DNA of 64,000 nucleotides from Whitmania pigra (Eukaryota; Annelida; Clitellata; Hirudinida; Haemopidae): NCBI GenBank assembly GCA_021613335.1, contig JAJTWR010000205.1, positions 1,082,501 to 1,146,500 of the forward strand, read 5' to 3'. Shown piece by piece: positions 25,602 to 40,702 of this stretch (position 1 is its first letter; each line of letters starts with the position of its first letter). The notes under the pieces were generated by a model. It saw only the letters and a program-made list of their open reading frames with translations, ran no database searches and was not told where the DNA came from. The position numbers and the translations under genes were made by a program.

Positions 25602-28042
25602 GCTGATTTTAACTAATCTTAGAAGTTGCAACAATAAGTTCAATGAAGTATTTATGTTTGTAAACGCAGAAGAACCTGATATTTTTTGTTGTACTGAAAC
25701 ATGGCTCAATACTGACCTCCCCAGCTCACTGTTTTGCCCACGCAATTACCAGGTGATACGTTGGGACAGAAATTCAAAGGGTGGTGGAGTTATGTTAATC
25801 ATTAAGGACTATTTTTCTTATCGATCAATCGAGATACCTAAAGAGTTTTCCAACACAGAACTTGTTTGTATTGATCTCTCAGCAAACCATTCCACCTACA
25901 GACTCATAGTTTATTATCGTCCGGGAGGATTTGATTTAGAGGCTATGGATTATGCCAGTGAAAGTATCAAATGCTTATACCACCTCTGCTCAACTAGGCA
26001 CACTATCTGTCTACTTGGCGATTTCAATCTCCCAGCCTTCGATTGGACCCACCACACAGCACCCAACAACAGCATCTACAGACTTTTTTTTGAATTCTTC
26101 AACAACTGTGGCCTCCATCAATTTGTAACATCTTCCACACGACATGATAACATCCTGGATCTTGTCTTTTCAAATGACTCTCAGTTTATATCAAACATTG
26201 AAGTGCAATGCCCCATCTCAACCAGTGACCACAATGTCATTGTTCTCAGACCTAACACTCTCAACTTACCCAAACACCGACAATCATTACCATCATCTTA
26301 TAACTTTAAGAAAGGAAACTACGCTATGATTAATGAATACCTCTCGTATATCGATTGGGGTGCAATCTTTCAGTTCTGTCCAGAATTTCAGAGATTGCTC
26401 TCTCTGATGGCACCCTGACACGAGAACCGGCGGTGATCGCCAACGCCTTCAACAACTACTTCTCATCAGTCTTCACCATTGACGACGGGAACAAACCTGG
26501 AACTTCCTTGAAAACTGTTACTGTAATGCCGGACATTCAGTTCACACTTGTTCACTCAAATCATCGTTGTCAGCCGGGCCGGATGGTATTCCAAACATAT
26601 TTTTGAAAAAATGTGCATCTGCACTAGCTGTTCCACTATCCCACCTTTTCGACGCATCCTACAAAGATCATAAATTGCCCCAGGACTGGAAAGTCGCCCT
26701 GGTAACACCCATCCACAAGAAAGGTCCCACCACTTCTCCTGAAAACTACAGACCAATATCTATTACATCAACATGTTGCAGAGCTATGGAAAGAATCATC
26801 AATAAATCCCTAATGCAATACCTTTTGAACCATAAGCTTATCGACTGTAGCCAACATGGCTTTATTCCGGCTCGTTCAACCACCACAAATATCCTCGAAT
26901 GCACTCAAAGATGGACAGACGCCATACAAGACAAGCAAAATTTAGACATCATCTACTTGGACTTCCGTAAGGCCTTTGACTCTGTCTCTCACACAAAACT
27001 AATGCTCAAAATATGCACATATGGTGTAAGTGACAATATGAAAGGATGGCTTGAGGATTTTCTATACTTGAGGTCACAGAAAGTGAGCATCAATGGATGT
27101 ATCTCAGAAGAGGTTGCTGTCACTAGCGGAGTTCCTCAGGGGAGTGTTTTTGGGCCAACCTTATTTTTGCTATATATAAACGACCTACCCGAAATATTCA
27201 AAAGCTCCGACACCATTTGTAAGCTCTTTGCTGACGATGTAAAACTTTACAACACTTCTTCTCTCCAGTTGCAACGATCTCTTGACAAAATAGTAGAATG
27301 GAGTGAAAATGGCAACTACAGCTTGCTCTCGACAAATGTCAGATACTCTCGCTGATTGGTTACAACAAAAATTTCAACCCATGTGAATTTTGGATCAATA
27401 ACCACAGACTGTCGAGAGTTGGCACGATCCGAGATCTGGGAGTGCTTATTGATTCCTCCCTCAAATTCGTCCATCACATCGACAACATCACCAGGAAAGC
27501 AGCCATAATATCCAAATTGATTCTTGCATCTTTTTCCTCTAGAGACCCAGATATCCTTAAAAAAGCATTTTGTACTTACGTTAGACCAATATTGGAATAC
27601 AGCTCTCCCGTTTGGAATCCTCATAAAAAAACTACTCATTGACAGAATAGAGAAAATTCAAAAGAGATACACAAAGGCCATTCCCACACTTGCCCAGTAT
27701 CCATATCTACAAAGACTAAAGACACTTAAACTACCAACATTGGAAAAGCGTCGACTACTGGCCGATCTCACTCTCTGTTACAAGCTACAAAATGGCTTTA
27801 TCCACAGCAACATTTCCACTACTCTTATTAGATCAACTTACACTAGGACCAGAGGCCATAACCACAAACTCAGGACAAGAAAATCCCGATGTGAAATATC
27901 CAAACACTTTTTCTCTAACCGCATTGTCCGATCCTGGAACTCCCTGCCAGCTCATATCGTCAATTCCTCAACAACAAACCGATTTAATTCTGAAATCTGT
28001 AAACTAAATCTTAATCCCTACCTCAGATTCCAAGAACTTTGA
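25602..28042 (+). pseudogene. LINE ORF2: endonuclease and reverse transcriptase, frameshifted
   Basis: The APE-type endonuclease (to about 26260) keeps ILTNLRS, FCCTETWL, CLLGDFN, DNILDLVFS and STSDHN. It then passes into a junction near 26390 where the usual linker is missing and the frame changes. Reverse transcriptase covers 26560-27345: GPDGIP, NYRPIS, FDSVSH, SGVPQGSVFGP and the catalytic FADDVK. A frameshift near 27345 leads to DLGVLIDSSLKF and YVRPILEYSSPVW. A second near 27635 leads to the terminal SWNSLPAHIV motif and a stop at 28042. Catalytic residues survive, but the chain cannot be made continuously. Confidence 0.92.
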
Positions 28043-28212
28043 AAATTTATTACCTCCTATTAAACTTTTTCTCCTCGCTTTCGATTTCTCAGACTAGATC
28101 TGCCCGAGCGATGACGAACTTAGTTTTCGCGTTTAAGTTTATTTTTCGATCGTGTTAGAGGCTTCGGCCCTTCGTTCGTGTCTTTAAATAAATAAAAATA
28201 AATAAATAAAAT

Positions 28213-29040
<828 letters not shown>

Positions 29041-32000
29041 TAAAAAATAATTATAAAAACAAATGATGATGATGTTTTTTGATAAAATTATTATTTATTT
29101 CAGATAATATTAATAATTAACTAAATTATCTAGGATTATTGCTTGCGTTACTTTTAAAAAATTTGTATTAAAATAATATAAATTACTCATTTATTTTAAA
29201 ATATTTAATTCATGTCGCAAGATATCATTTCTGAAATTTAATATAAAATATACCCTTTTTAATTAAAACAAAATAAAACAGAATATGCACAAATTTAATA
29301 GTCTAAGATGGGAACAATTTAAAAGACAATTTTACGAAACTATAAAACTATTCTTATTAATGTCGTTTGTTATTTATTTCGACTTTACTTCCCCAAATAA
29401 TATCAATGTCTTTTTAGAAGGATAGCATTTGAGAGAATTGTGGCAGTATTGATGAATTTGTTTGATGGCTAATAAAGGTGTTTTTTGATGGAAAATAATG
29501 TTTTGTTTATAAAGTATAAAAAAAAATTAAAGAGAAGTTATTCAAGACATATTTACTTTTTCTGATGCTCCTATGTTAATTACATCCTTCAATAGTTTTA
29601 TAATTTAAATTTACTTTTCACATATCAAATATACATTTAATGGTAATTACATTAAGAGAGTTAACATTTTATTTTTAAATATCTTATTATTATTAATTAT
29701 TCTATTATTATTATCTTAATGATTGGGGATTTCTTGCAATAATATTAATACATTTAATTGCGAAAACATTAGATTAAATGTACTGCATCATTATTTCCAT
29801 CAAAACAATAAAATACTATTTAATATTAAATTTCACTTGTTGCAAATAACTGCTTCGATTAAATATTTTACATCGATTATGCAAATTAACTAATGCAACA
29901 TGATCATGCGTTAAGTCGTGGCATTTAACTAAAAATAATTAATTAACTAATAGTAATTCTAAGCGTTCTTAGCATAATTTGCATAATTTGCATTTACGTT
30001 CTTATTCTCATAAGTTTAATGATGTTAATCGCCATCAAACGCGCATAAACCATAAACCATGCCTCCATTTTACGCAGAGTAGTTGTGTTTTGAAAATTGA
30101 GAAATTTAGTAAATTTTATATCTAGATGATTAGGAGCATTTATGTGCATATAATTATTCCAATATTAAAGAATACCAAAAAGGCCACACTTGAAGTAATT
30201 TGGACAAAAACACTAACAAATTGTAGCATCCCATCACGAGAATACAAAAACAGGAAAAGTTGCTTAATACTTCTTTGTTGTAATCCACAGTATTTAAGGT
30301 TTAAATACTTTTCAAACGCAGGGTGTTTCAAGCTTAAAGTTATTTTGTTACGTTTATTTATGTGTTACTCGATTACCTTAATAATTTTAACATAATAGCA
30401 ACTTTTTACTTGATGATAAATCTTGCATAGATAATTTATTAAATAATACATATTTTATTTTATGTAGCCATCTAGTCACTAAAGTCGATAATATCAAATA
30501 AAATAGCATCGATAAGTTAATAAAACTAAAATAACTTCATTTAATTTTTTGAAATAGTTTTTTAATGTTATTTTTTTGTACAAAAATAGATAATTATTAT
30601 AAGGGTTAAATAATTGTTGCTGATTATGATTAATATTTTCATGTTATATTTGTTTGACTATGTTAAATAAATTGAAGCATAAATTTACTATTGCATAAAA
30701 CTTCCATTCTTAGAGACACATAAAGGCTTTTCTGTTTCATTTATTTTATTTATAGATATGATTATCTTCGGCATAGGTAATATTATACAAAAATATAGAT
30801 ATATATAAAAATATATAAAATAAAATAAAATAAAATATCATAGAAAATTCGTAAATAAATTTTACATGTGACCAGGCCCCTCATTTGAAGTAATTTTGAC
30901 TAAACACAAACAAATATTCGCATCCAACCACCAACATTCGATATCATCCTGTGTAGGATTTTGAGAAATATCGGCCAAATTGTGAGAAGAACGTTCAGAC
31001 ATTTTTCTGGTTCAACGCTATTTATTCTTGTTCCACTTTCTGAGAAGGCTTTCTATACTTCCATCGTTATCAGATTTATTTTCTGTGGCCACATTATTCT
31101 TATTAATGTTGCCGAATAGAGATGAATTTTATAATACTTATATACTACCACTACTACAGAATTTGAAAGTAAGAATCTCAAATCAAATTTAAAATAGTAA
31201 TAAAAATTTATAGAATTATTCAATATTCTAAAAATCTAAATGCACTTATTGAAATTTTGATATAATCCTCCATTAAATTATGATTGCAAGTTTATTTATT
31301 TACAGTCAATTTAAAAAAAAATCATCACAATGGATGTCGGAAATCAGTTCAGTAGAGACGCATTGAAAAGTTATTAATATCATCAATAATGATTCAGTGT
31401 AAAATATTTATCACATTGCCTTCATCTGGTGCTTGCAATGAGTTTCAGCATCAGAATGTTGGTAATGTAAATTGAATAACAACTAATTACTACTAAATAT
31501 CACTAATTTTAAATTAAAAAAACTACTATCAATTAACATTGTCCGACCACAAGCGGCCTCAAAAAAAAGAAAAAGAAAATTAAAGACCTAAGGTAACGAA
31601 GGTTCATCGATGTTGATATTGAAGTGAATGATTAGATGCCGGGGTGTTTTGTAGCGAAATTTGATATAATCAGTGTTTTGTAAAATGAAAATGGAGAAAA
31701 TATTATTGTTAAATTATGAGTTAGACTTTTAACAAATTAACAAAGTAATAACAAGGGACACATAAACATAATCCATAAAAAACAAAAGTTGCGCATCACA
31801 TAAATAAACAAATAAATAATAATATACTACCAATTACCATCATCACCTATTTTTTTTTCAACCTTCATGAAGAGAACGCTGTTTTTGTGAAATGGTAAAA
31901 ATGATTATAATTAACATTTTTATTGTTTTTTATTATTTGTTTACATTTTATTAATATTACTACTAATATAATTATAATAATTAATATATAAATATATAAT

Positions 32001-34560
32001 ACTACCTAATATTAATATTACTTTAGAATCACCTTCGTTAATGTGACACTTTTACAATGATCATGCCCTGCGAAATGCTTTCGATTACCGGTTTTTTAGG
32101 AGTGAAAAAGATAGTTTTGCCCCAATAAAGTTTCATTATTAAAGCAATAAAAAAAATTAATTGATTAATTAAATTAACATAAATCAACAATTACTTCACG
32201 GCCATCCCTACCATCAACATTGTTGATTCAACAACCATTCTTATTCATGCGTAGTGATCGATCTTATCTACGAGAGATTTAAGAAATAACTTCGTCACTG
32301 TTTTTGAATTAAATCCAGATTTTGCTTTCGATAATTGTTTTTGTTCAAGATTCTAGGTAGAAGTAGTTTTCGAAAGTAAAAATTGTGGATTATATTTTAC
32401 TCCAAAATAATAATGCGAAGGAAATGTATTCAAAACTCGGTTCGTATTCAAATCGCTATGCTTAGGGCGCTATGTAAATGAACTATTGTTATTATTTATT
32501 CAATAAAAATAACAATTAAGTTTAAAACCACCATAATAAATTTATTAACATAATGACATTCTTAATTAATTTAGTCAACAACTTTACTTAATGATTCTGT
32601 TCCAAATTATTGGGAAATGTGCACAAATTCCAAATTAATAAATTGATAGAAAAACCAACAATTCAATTTAATTTTTAAGCAATAACGGAATAATCAATAT
32701 AATAATATTGGTGAATTATTTAAAAATGTTAATATAAAAATAAATTTAATTACTTTATGTAAATATTTTAGAGGATTTTTATACATTTGGAGATTATCCA
32801 ATGTTGTTGGTAATTTAAAATTCAATATTCGTGTTTGAAATATATAAACCAAATTAATTTTTTAGCCAACATTGTTTAACTCATTCTAAATAATAATCGC
32901 AATAGTAAAAATAAATATAATATTAAAATTGTTTAAGAGCGCAAATCCATTCTTGTCCTGCCAATCTTTTCCCAAAAACTCTTTGCATTGCCAACTCTTG
33001 CATCTAAGTCTTGAATTCTATAAAAAAGTTGTCAAGCAAGCTTATCAGAAATTGTTTTGGAAATTATCTAATATATTATATTAATAATTTAATTTAAGTT
33101 ATTTATTTCTTGTTCTCTTCAATAAAATGAAAAAAAAACTAAAAAAAAGGGCATTTGTCATGCGGACAATAATTTTTATATAATTAATCATTACGTGGAA
33201 GTCTTTTGAGAATGACCACTGATTCAAATTTAAAAATTTCATCAAAATGGGTTTGACAAATCAGCTCAGCATTAATTTTAATATGCTAATATTAATGTTT
33301 ATTATGATTTACATTTATTTTTTGTTCGATGTAATAAAAATATTTTAAAAATAAAATTAATTTAAAATATTTTAAAAAGACGAAAAACTGTGTAAAAAAC
33401 AATTAAAATTAGTTAACATGATAGGAGGTAATTTTCTTTTATTTTCACAAACGTTTTGAAAATAAAAATGTTTTTCAGTTTCAAAATATCAATTTGCTTA
33501 TATTATTTAAATATTATTTAAAATTTAATTCAAATTGAATATGTTTTGAAATGAATTAAAATACGTTTTAAAACGAATTAGTCGTTAAAATGTGTTCCGT
33601 TCTCGTTAATACATTGCAAGCGATTAAAAATGTTAAACAATAACATTATTATCAATTAATAATAATATGGTATTATTGTTTAAAGCAATAGTAATAAATT
33701 TCGTAGATATTAAAGACAGACATTAAAGCATTTAAGCTAAAGTTGCAAATATTAAATGAAATATGGAATATGCTGGGATGACGTACCTGCTTTACGGACC
33801 ACAACCGAACCCAACCAATGATTTCATAACAACATTTCGGATTTCAAAAAATTATGTCGTGAAAGGACTAATAGCGCAAAGGAAAGACCTAGTCTTACAT
33901 CAAGTTGGATCCGTTGTTTACCGTTGTGAAATAAATTTTACATTAAATGTGATTAAATGAGCCCCATAAATAATCCCATTCCACCGCAACACCATGAATC
34001 CCCCAAAATGCAGTGCCCGGCGGCGGTCGAGTGTCATTTAGTTTAAGCTTGTTGGCATTTTTTTGTAAGCTGTCCTTATTAACAGTTTTTATTCTATTGC
34101 CTTTTTTTATGTATTCTAGAACTAAACTTACATATTTTCAACCATCGCTAGTTGTTGGTATTTTGGCAAAGTACAGCGACCCACATTTCGGATTGATCAA
34201 ATATATCTAAACATTTTTTACAGTTTTTTTAATTTATTCATAAATATTAAAATATGTGCCAGATTTTAGCAATATATAAGATCACATGATTTGATATGTT
34301 GAATGAGAGCTTAATAATAATACAACTACGGCCATTAAAACAGTAATTATATTAATAATAACATTATTATTGGTAAAATAATAATAACGCTGATGTTGCA
34401 TAAAATTGAGGATCTTGTAAATTTACAGAACATTAAGCAACATTAAATATTTAAAATCCTTCCATCAACAACCACCTCATTCTTTGTCATCGTTCGACCT
34501 CATCCTAGAGGGATTTAAGAAATAACTTTAATTTTCGAAGTAATATTTATATAAACTAAT
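29041..34560. other. Gene-free AT-rich DNA with old repeat fragments
   Basis: No credible coding frame. Degenerate copies of short repeats include 32940-33070 (third relative of the LINE-flanking locus), 30180-30260 and 30885-30940 (TTGAAGTAATTTxGAC), and 31008-31060. A possible SINE tail is at about 32455-32485 (GGGCGCTATGTAAATG). Confidence 0.55.
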
Positions 34561-34561
34561 G

Positions 34562-34680
34562 TTTTATTAACGTCCGTTGCATAGCTAGATGATTAGGACG
34601 GTACTCCAGCAGCGGGGTTTGAATCCCGTGCTGCCATCGTGAGAGGCGCAGCCCTAACCGCTAGGCCATGCGGGCGCACA
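34562..34680 (-). mobile_element. tRNA-derived SINE, family 2
   Basis: On the minus strand, A box TGGCCTAGCGGTTAGGG and B box GGGATTCAAACCCC lie in a tRNA-like arrangement. They are followed by a tail with ACCGTCCTAATCATCTAG, then CTATGCAACGGACGTTAATAAA. CGTCC and GGACG in the tail can pair as a small hairpin. Tail-only relatives lie at 58437-58491, 58995-59042 and 59230-59284. Confidence 0.8.
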
Positions 34681-36269
34681 AATAATATTTATATAAATTT
34701 TATTTCGCTATTTGTGCTTATTCTAGTTTTTAAGTGGAGGTGGCTTTTGAATTTTAAAATTTAAGAAACCCATATTGTTAACTTATTACAATAAATATAA
34801 AAAAACAAGACATATTTCGAACAACTCAATACATTTGCCAATACTTGTTTTTGATTTAAGTAATAAGCAATATTTTTTGTACAATCATTTTAATATTGCG
34901 TAATATTTATTAAACAAATAAAGTTCCATGTACAACCGATGTATGTGATTACCGATATAAAAAATAACCATTTTATAATTTTGTTTTGAGCTAATTGACG
35001 AACGATGGAAACACTAAGTTAACTAGTTCTTAATATTAATAAATAAATGTTTATAATAACAATAATAATAACGTTTAAAATATTGGTAACGTTGACATAA
35101 CGCCTTTACTAAAAAATTGTTAGTGGAATATAATTTGGTGTACAGAGATTGAACATGCTTTTTTTGAAAAAAATAAACAAATAAAAATTTATGCATTAAC
35201 ATTGCATGTCTTGCTAATTTGGAATGATTTATAAAAATTTGTCTTAAAACTAAACTAATTGCAAAACCTCCTAAATGTAAGATTGAAGAATTGAATTCAT
35301 AATTTATTAAAAAAAAATTTTTTAATGTCACCTGGAGTTGACAGCTTAATAGTGACCATTTCAAACAAATTAACTTATGTAGTTGTTGTAAATTTATGAA
35401 AATATTACTTTCATTTAAAAATTAATGAAATTAAATAAAATCAAAGATTAAAATGTCTCAAGTTACTTGCTTTGTTTACAAAAAGTAATTATTGAATAAC
35501 ATTGTATTCATTGAAGCATTTAATATGTGATATATAACATATCTCATTTGAACTACCGAGAATGCAACGAGAAGGATTTAAATATATTAAATAATATCGA
35601 CATGTCTCCAAGTAGAGGTGTTTCTCGTGAATATGAAATAATATGCTTGCTTACAATTAATTCAAATCAATTAGCTTAAATTATATTAACAAAATTATTA
35701 TTTAATTATTATGCATTATTCGACGCAAATTATTTTAATATTTAAATAATAATAAATTTTATTTTAATTTAATTTAATTATTTTAAATTTTCTAATTTTT
35801 AGTTGATTGTTACAATACTTAAAAATTGTACATCATGTGAACACTAACAATGTGGTGCACACGTCAATGAGTCAAAAATGCATTTGTTACAAAATCAGTA
35901 TTTTTGATAAAAAAAAACTATCAAGGGGTTTTCCAGCATTATTCAATGAGCCAAATTTTTCACATATATATATGAATAGTGTAAAAATGCAATGATGGTT
36001 TTGAAAGTTGATTGCATTAATTTTATACCAGTCTTAAGCTTGCAATTAGGCCACTGGTCCATGTACATATATGTAGGTTATCTGATAAGATTTAAGTGGA
36101 AAACATAAACTAAATTTTATTGATAAATTATAATCTTGTGAATTACAGAAGTTTCCGTTTTAATCGGTCATATCAATGAATATACAAAAAGAACAAAAGT
36201 CATGAATTTGAAAAATGTTCAACACAGAAATTTATGTTTACTTTAACAAACACTCTTTACAGAAAATTG
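34681..36269. other. Intergenic, no supported gene
   Basis: AT-rich. It contains GAGGTGGCTTTT at 34737-34748 and GAGGTGTTTCTC at 35615-35626. Small open frames show no domain. Confidence 0.55.
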
Positions 36270-39200
36270 TCAATGGACAAGATCTTTATACCATTTCCAT
36301 ACTGTACAAGAAATGTGACAATATTTCTGAACATCATCATCAACGCACAAACTAGAATCGTGTTTGACCAATTGCTCGCACTCTTTGAACAAACTCTTGC
36401 CCCATATGCGGATGTTTTTCAAATTGTCGTTGAATTCTTGAGTGGAGGAATCTTGAAAAGTAAGTTGAGTATGATTGCTTCAATAAATCATAAATAAAGC
36501 AACATCCAGAAATTTTTTTACGAAATTAAAAATTTAAATGATGCACAAATGTTGAAGCAGGTACCCGTTACAGTAGAACCAATTGAAGAAATCATTGTGA
36601 TAGGGAGTGTAGTTACACTAGTTTGTACATATTCCACTCCATTTCCTGAATCTGAAAGTTTTAATCATGCATTGTCAGTTTATGTTTGCATTTTTGTTTT
36701 GCTTGTGTTTATATTTTTACCTGAAATGCTAGCAGTGGATCCCTCCGCCGTGACATCGACCATTATTGACGGAAGTGTTGTCTCTGATGAATCTCCTTTT
36801 GTGGATGAAGAAGCAGAACTTGTTGATCCATTTGATGACACCAGATAAGCAGCACATGATTCACAACAATATTGAGTGTTAAGATGGCACACTGCAGGCA
36901 CAAGGTCCAAGCAGTCATCACCTTTATCTCCGTAGAGACATTTGGCATCAGTTGCATTTTTTGCGAGAGTTTGGCAGGTTTTGCAGCAGGTCTTAGCGTA
37001 ATAATTGCTGTAACAGTCTCTTGGTTCAAGACTGGAACATTCTGTTATAAGGTCATTACAGCCTGTCAAACAATATACAGGTTGAAATCATTTTGTGACA
37101 ACACAATTTAAAGAATTTCATAATTTATGTATTTCAAATAAAATTTAATGTTCATACCTTCTCCCTGGTAAGTGTTATTAGCGCATGTCGCACAGCAATC
37201 ATTGGAGTAAAAATTGCGTTGGCATGGGTCACGAATAAAAATTGATCCCAATTGATCGCAAGTTCTGTTAGAACTATATGAAAATTTCTTGTCCCCATTG
37301 ACACATCGCTCTAAAGAAATAGGCAAATAGTCGGATTAAAAACTGTCTTCGATTACAACTTTGCAAAAATTTTAATAAATGTTAATTTCTTATACAAATA
37401 CCTAATGACAGTTGTTTATTTATTCTACGCAAACATGCAACTTTCGCTTACTTGGAGCTCTTGGCGCTCTACTGTCGGGCACACATTTCCCCCGGCGACA
37501 CCAAGATCCTTCTGAGCAACTGGTTCCGTCCATTGCATTGTGTTTAGTGCTATTTTTGCAGACACTGTCAACGAAGCATTTCACGATTTGGCACATTTTT
37601 TCGTCGTTTTCCTCTCCCTTCAGTTAAATAGTGAATGATTTAAATTAAATAGTAATTCATTTAATTAATAAATCTTTTATAATGTCGTTAATTTAATAAT
37701 TAAGCGTCATTTAATACGTGTAATAATATAAAATATGAAATATCTTGAAATAATTAATAATGCTGAATTCCTGTCTTACGCCGCAGTAGAAAGAATTTGG
37801 TCCGTAAAACATTTTACATTGTTCATGAATATCATAGATTTGTCCCGGGTACAAATTTAATAACATATCCTTTTCTCTATTCTCAATGATTTCTTCTTCT
37901 CCATCTGTCAGGCAATTTTTATTCTTACTGCAAATAAAGGGTTTTCGTTTTAAATGGGCCTAAATTAAAATAAACACTTAACTCTATTTTGTCATTCTCT
38001 ACCTATCAAGTTTATGAATGGTGTTGTTCAAGTCAGATAGTGAACATTTAGAGAAGAGATAACTGTTCAAAAATGTTTCTTCATCATATTGTAACTTTGA
38101 ATGCATGATGAAGCTCTTTTCTTCGCAGTCTCTGGTGATGTTGTCATGTTCCATGCCCAGACTGTTGGTTGCAATGTGATTCATTAAGACCAATATTTGA
38201 GAGATCAATTACTAACTATATTTATTTATCAAAGTTAATGGGATTAGAAAATATATAATTCTTATTAAGATATTTTTATATGAAAATAATAATGACTAAT
38301 TAAACTCACTTATGTCCAATCTCGTGAGATGTAATTATTACTGTGGAAAGGAAATCCTTGTAAGTGATTAGACTCAAACCTGGAATAGTACAAATCTTCT
38401 TAAATGCAGTTCCAAGGACATGTTTATTCAACCTCGTAAATACAGCGAGTGCGTCATGCCTTGGAAATGTAGGACCATCATCGTGTCTTTTTGTTTCGTT
38501 AATTTCCCATTCCAACAATTTATTTAAAGCATTTTTGTCATAACTGATGTCTGGATCATCATCATTCTCTCGTTCAGTGAATGGATAATCTGAAGATGGA
38601 CTCTGTGGAATTAAGTAATGGTTTAATTGTTGAGAAAATTAATTTATCTCGTTAAAAATAATTATAACTAAATCATCTAGTAGTCTAACCAAAAACCATG
38701 CAAATGTATGGATATAACCACAAATGCAATACTAACTTCCGCAATCAATGCTCCGACCCAGGTAGTGGTGAACTTTAAACCTTCAATCTCAATGTTCTCG
38801 TAAATATTTTTTACCTTTTAATAATGTTTTGAGGTGTTTTTCATACTGATGTAATTTATTACCAATATGGCTAACTTCTTATTATGGTTTGACCGATACT
38901 GTTGCTTACCTCTTCCATGATATGGGCAAAAATATATCTTATGGTTTTTGTCGCATCTTCTTTTTTCTCAGGAATAGTCGAAGCTGTACTCGCTTTGAAG
39001 AATCTAAAATATAAACACTTTGACAAAAACTGAGCTCACAAAGAGATTATAAATGCTCACTCATTAAAGACTGAATATTCAATAACTGTGAATATTTCGA
39101 CTGTCATCAGTCTCCTCTCTGCTGGAGTCCCGATGGATCTTTTCCTCATTCTCATATCTTTCGTCATCTCATTTATATGATCTGAAAATTGTTATTTACT

Positions 39201-40651
39201 ATTATAATTTATATTATCTACTGAAAATTTACAAAAGCTATTGGTGAAATTTGATAATATTCTTTTTGATCTCGATATTACAATAATATCGAACGTTAAA
39301 ACATTTTTGGCGTTATCAGACATGTTATATTATTAAATGGTAATAAAAATATAAAAATTTGTTATTATCAAATAACAGCAAAAGGCCTTTTATTTTATGT
39401 TTTCATGCAAACCTTCATCCAAGACTGCGTTTTGCCGCAACTTTCTTGCAGGACTTTCAATGAGCAAATGAATTCTGCCTCCGAAGTCCAAAAGTTTAAT
39501 TGCATTGTTGCTCATGTCGCTGTCTCGATCAGATCTGTGCAAGAATGGACTTGGTTCCAAAGAGAAGGATTTGTTGCCATTATTGAATGTAGCCATCTGA
39601 TGATGAAGAAGGTACTTGAAATAGTGTTTTAGTATAAATACGGGCTATATTGCTAATATTGTTAGTATGTAATGATGTGACCGTAATCATTATATCTTCA
39701 TAAACAATGTTTTGTTTGGTAGCTCACATATAGTGTTTCTTCTGTCATTTCATTTTTGATCAAGACCACGGTGGCTGAGGCATCGAGTGATTGGTCATTG
39801 TAGAATCCCATTAGCTTGAATAATAATAATAATAAGCTTATTAATAATAATGTGTTTCAAGTTTTGCTATTTAAAAATCATATCTTTGTGACTTATGTAT
39901 TGACATCAAGAAGTGATAAAATTAAATCAAAATACGTTTAGATTACCTACCTCGTGTTTGTTGGGCTTCAATACTGACTTTTGTCCCTCAAATTGAGTTA
40001 ATATCAAAGGTGATTTATTTGGTCTCTTTGATTGCTTAATAAGATTCAAAGATATTTTTGGACTGTCTATGTCGATGTGGATGGAGTCCGGTAGCGAATT
40101 TGTGTTGCTGCTCGTGTTGCTCTTATATCTCCATAATGGCTTTACTGTAATTATTTAAAATATTTTTCAACAAATTTCGATAGTAAACATCCCATACAAA
40201 TTGTCGTACCGCGGTTACTATTACATTACAAAATTATATTACATAATCGGAGTGCGCGGTTTTCCGGATTGCCGGGCGAAAAGTTCTTGTTTACATTAAA
40301 CTGTTGGACTTCTGTTTAGCTCTATCTTGATTCGCAAATAACGCAAAGCAATCTTTCAAAATTTAGAATTATTTTGTCCATATATATTCAATATAATGAC
40401 ATGTCTCTTCTTTTTGTCAGAAGATATGCTCCTATTCTTCACGTACCTTTTTCTATTTTAAATTGTGTTGAATGATGAACACAGGCAATCAATAGTAATA
40501 ATGCTGCTCCGAAAATCTGAAAAAGTGCCAATTTTTAAACTACATCTTATCAAGTGAAAATAGATAGCAATTTCTAAATATTATGCATATATTATGTATA
40601 TATTTCTAAATATACATTATCTATTAATATACATTAGAATCATCCTACCAT
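36270..40651 (-). CDS. Secreted ADAMTS-like zinc metalloprotease with ShK-type C-terminal domains
   Basis: Sixteen exons: 40649-40651, 40447-40516, 39951-40144, 39728-39814, 39413-39596, 39061-39181, 38910-39003, 38690-38814, 38310-38600, 38003-38161, 37780-37927, 37452-37617, 37158-37310, 36721-37062, 36565-36651 and 36270-36451. They sum to 2,406 nt, in phase, 801 aa. The first exon codes only Met; a signal peptide follows (FGAALLLLIACVHH). The prodomain ends in a furin site RMRKR near residue 193. The reprolysin catalytic site HEIGHNLGMEHD (about 385) is split by an intron and followed by the Met-turn SFIMHS. The ADAMTS Cys-rich region follows (YPGQIYDIHEQCKMFYG, DGTSCSEGSWC). Four six-Cys ShK-like modules lie at about 548-590, 600-630, 640-672 and 755-785, with Ser/Thr linkers. 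No thrombospondin repeat was found. The exon 8/9 junction is the least certain. Confidence 0.9.
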
Positions 40652-40696
40652 TCTCGCTTTTGCCAAAGTTATCGCTTCGCAATCGACAAATTCGAA

Positions 40697-40702
40697 TTTA
40701 TA
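40697..40702 (-). promoter_or_regulatory. TATA box of the ADAMTS/ShK gene
   Basis: TATAAA in the context GCTATAAATTCG, 46 bp upstream of the ATG, implies a very short 5' leader ahead of the one-codon first exon. Confidence 0.45.

Larger units (their letters stand above)
24700..28205 (+). mobile_element. Non-LTR retrotransposon (CR1/Jockey-like), nearly full length but broken
   Basis: Order: 5' UTR from about 24700, ORF1 24864-25601, ORF2 endonuclease and reverse transcriptase to 28042, 3' UTR, and a TAAA-type tail at about 28183-28210. ORF2 has an internal deletion near 26390 and two frameshifts, near 27345 and 27635. Both flanks belong to a duplicated host locus. The 3' UTR is more GC-rich than its surroundings. 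Confidence 0.93.

Noticed and set aside
34600..34680. Functional tRNA gene
   Set aside because: A and B boxes are present but the sequence continues into a SINE tail and the cloverleaf is imperfect.
36549..37111. Plus-strand frames over the ShK exons
   Set aside because: Antisense shadows of the protease gene; the minus-strand exons join in phase.
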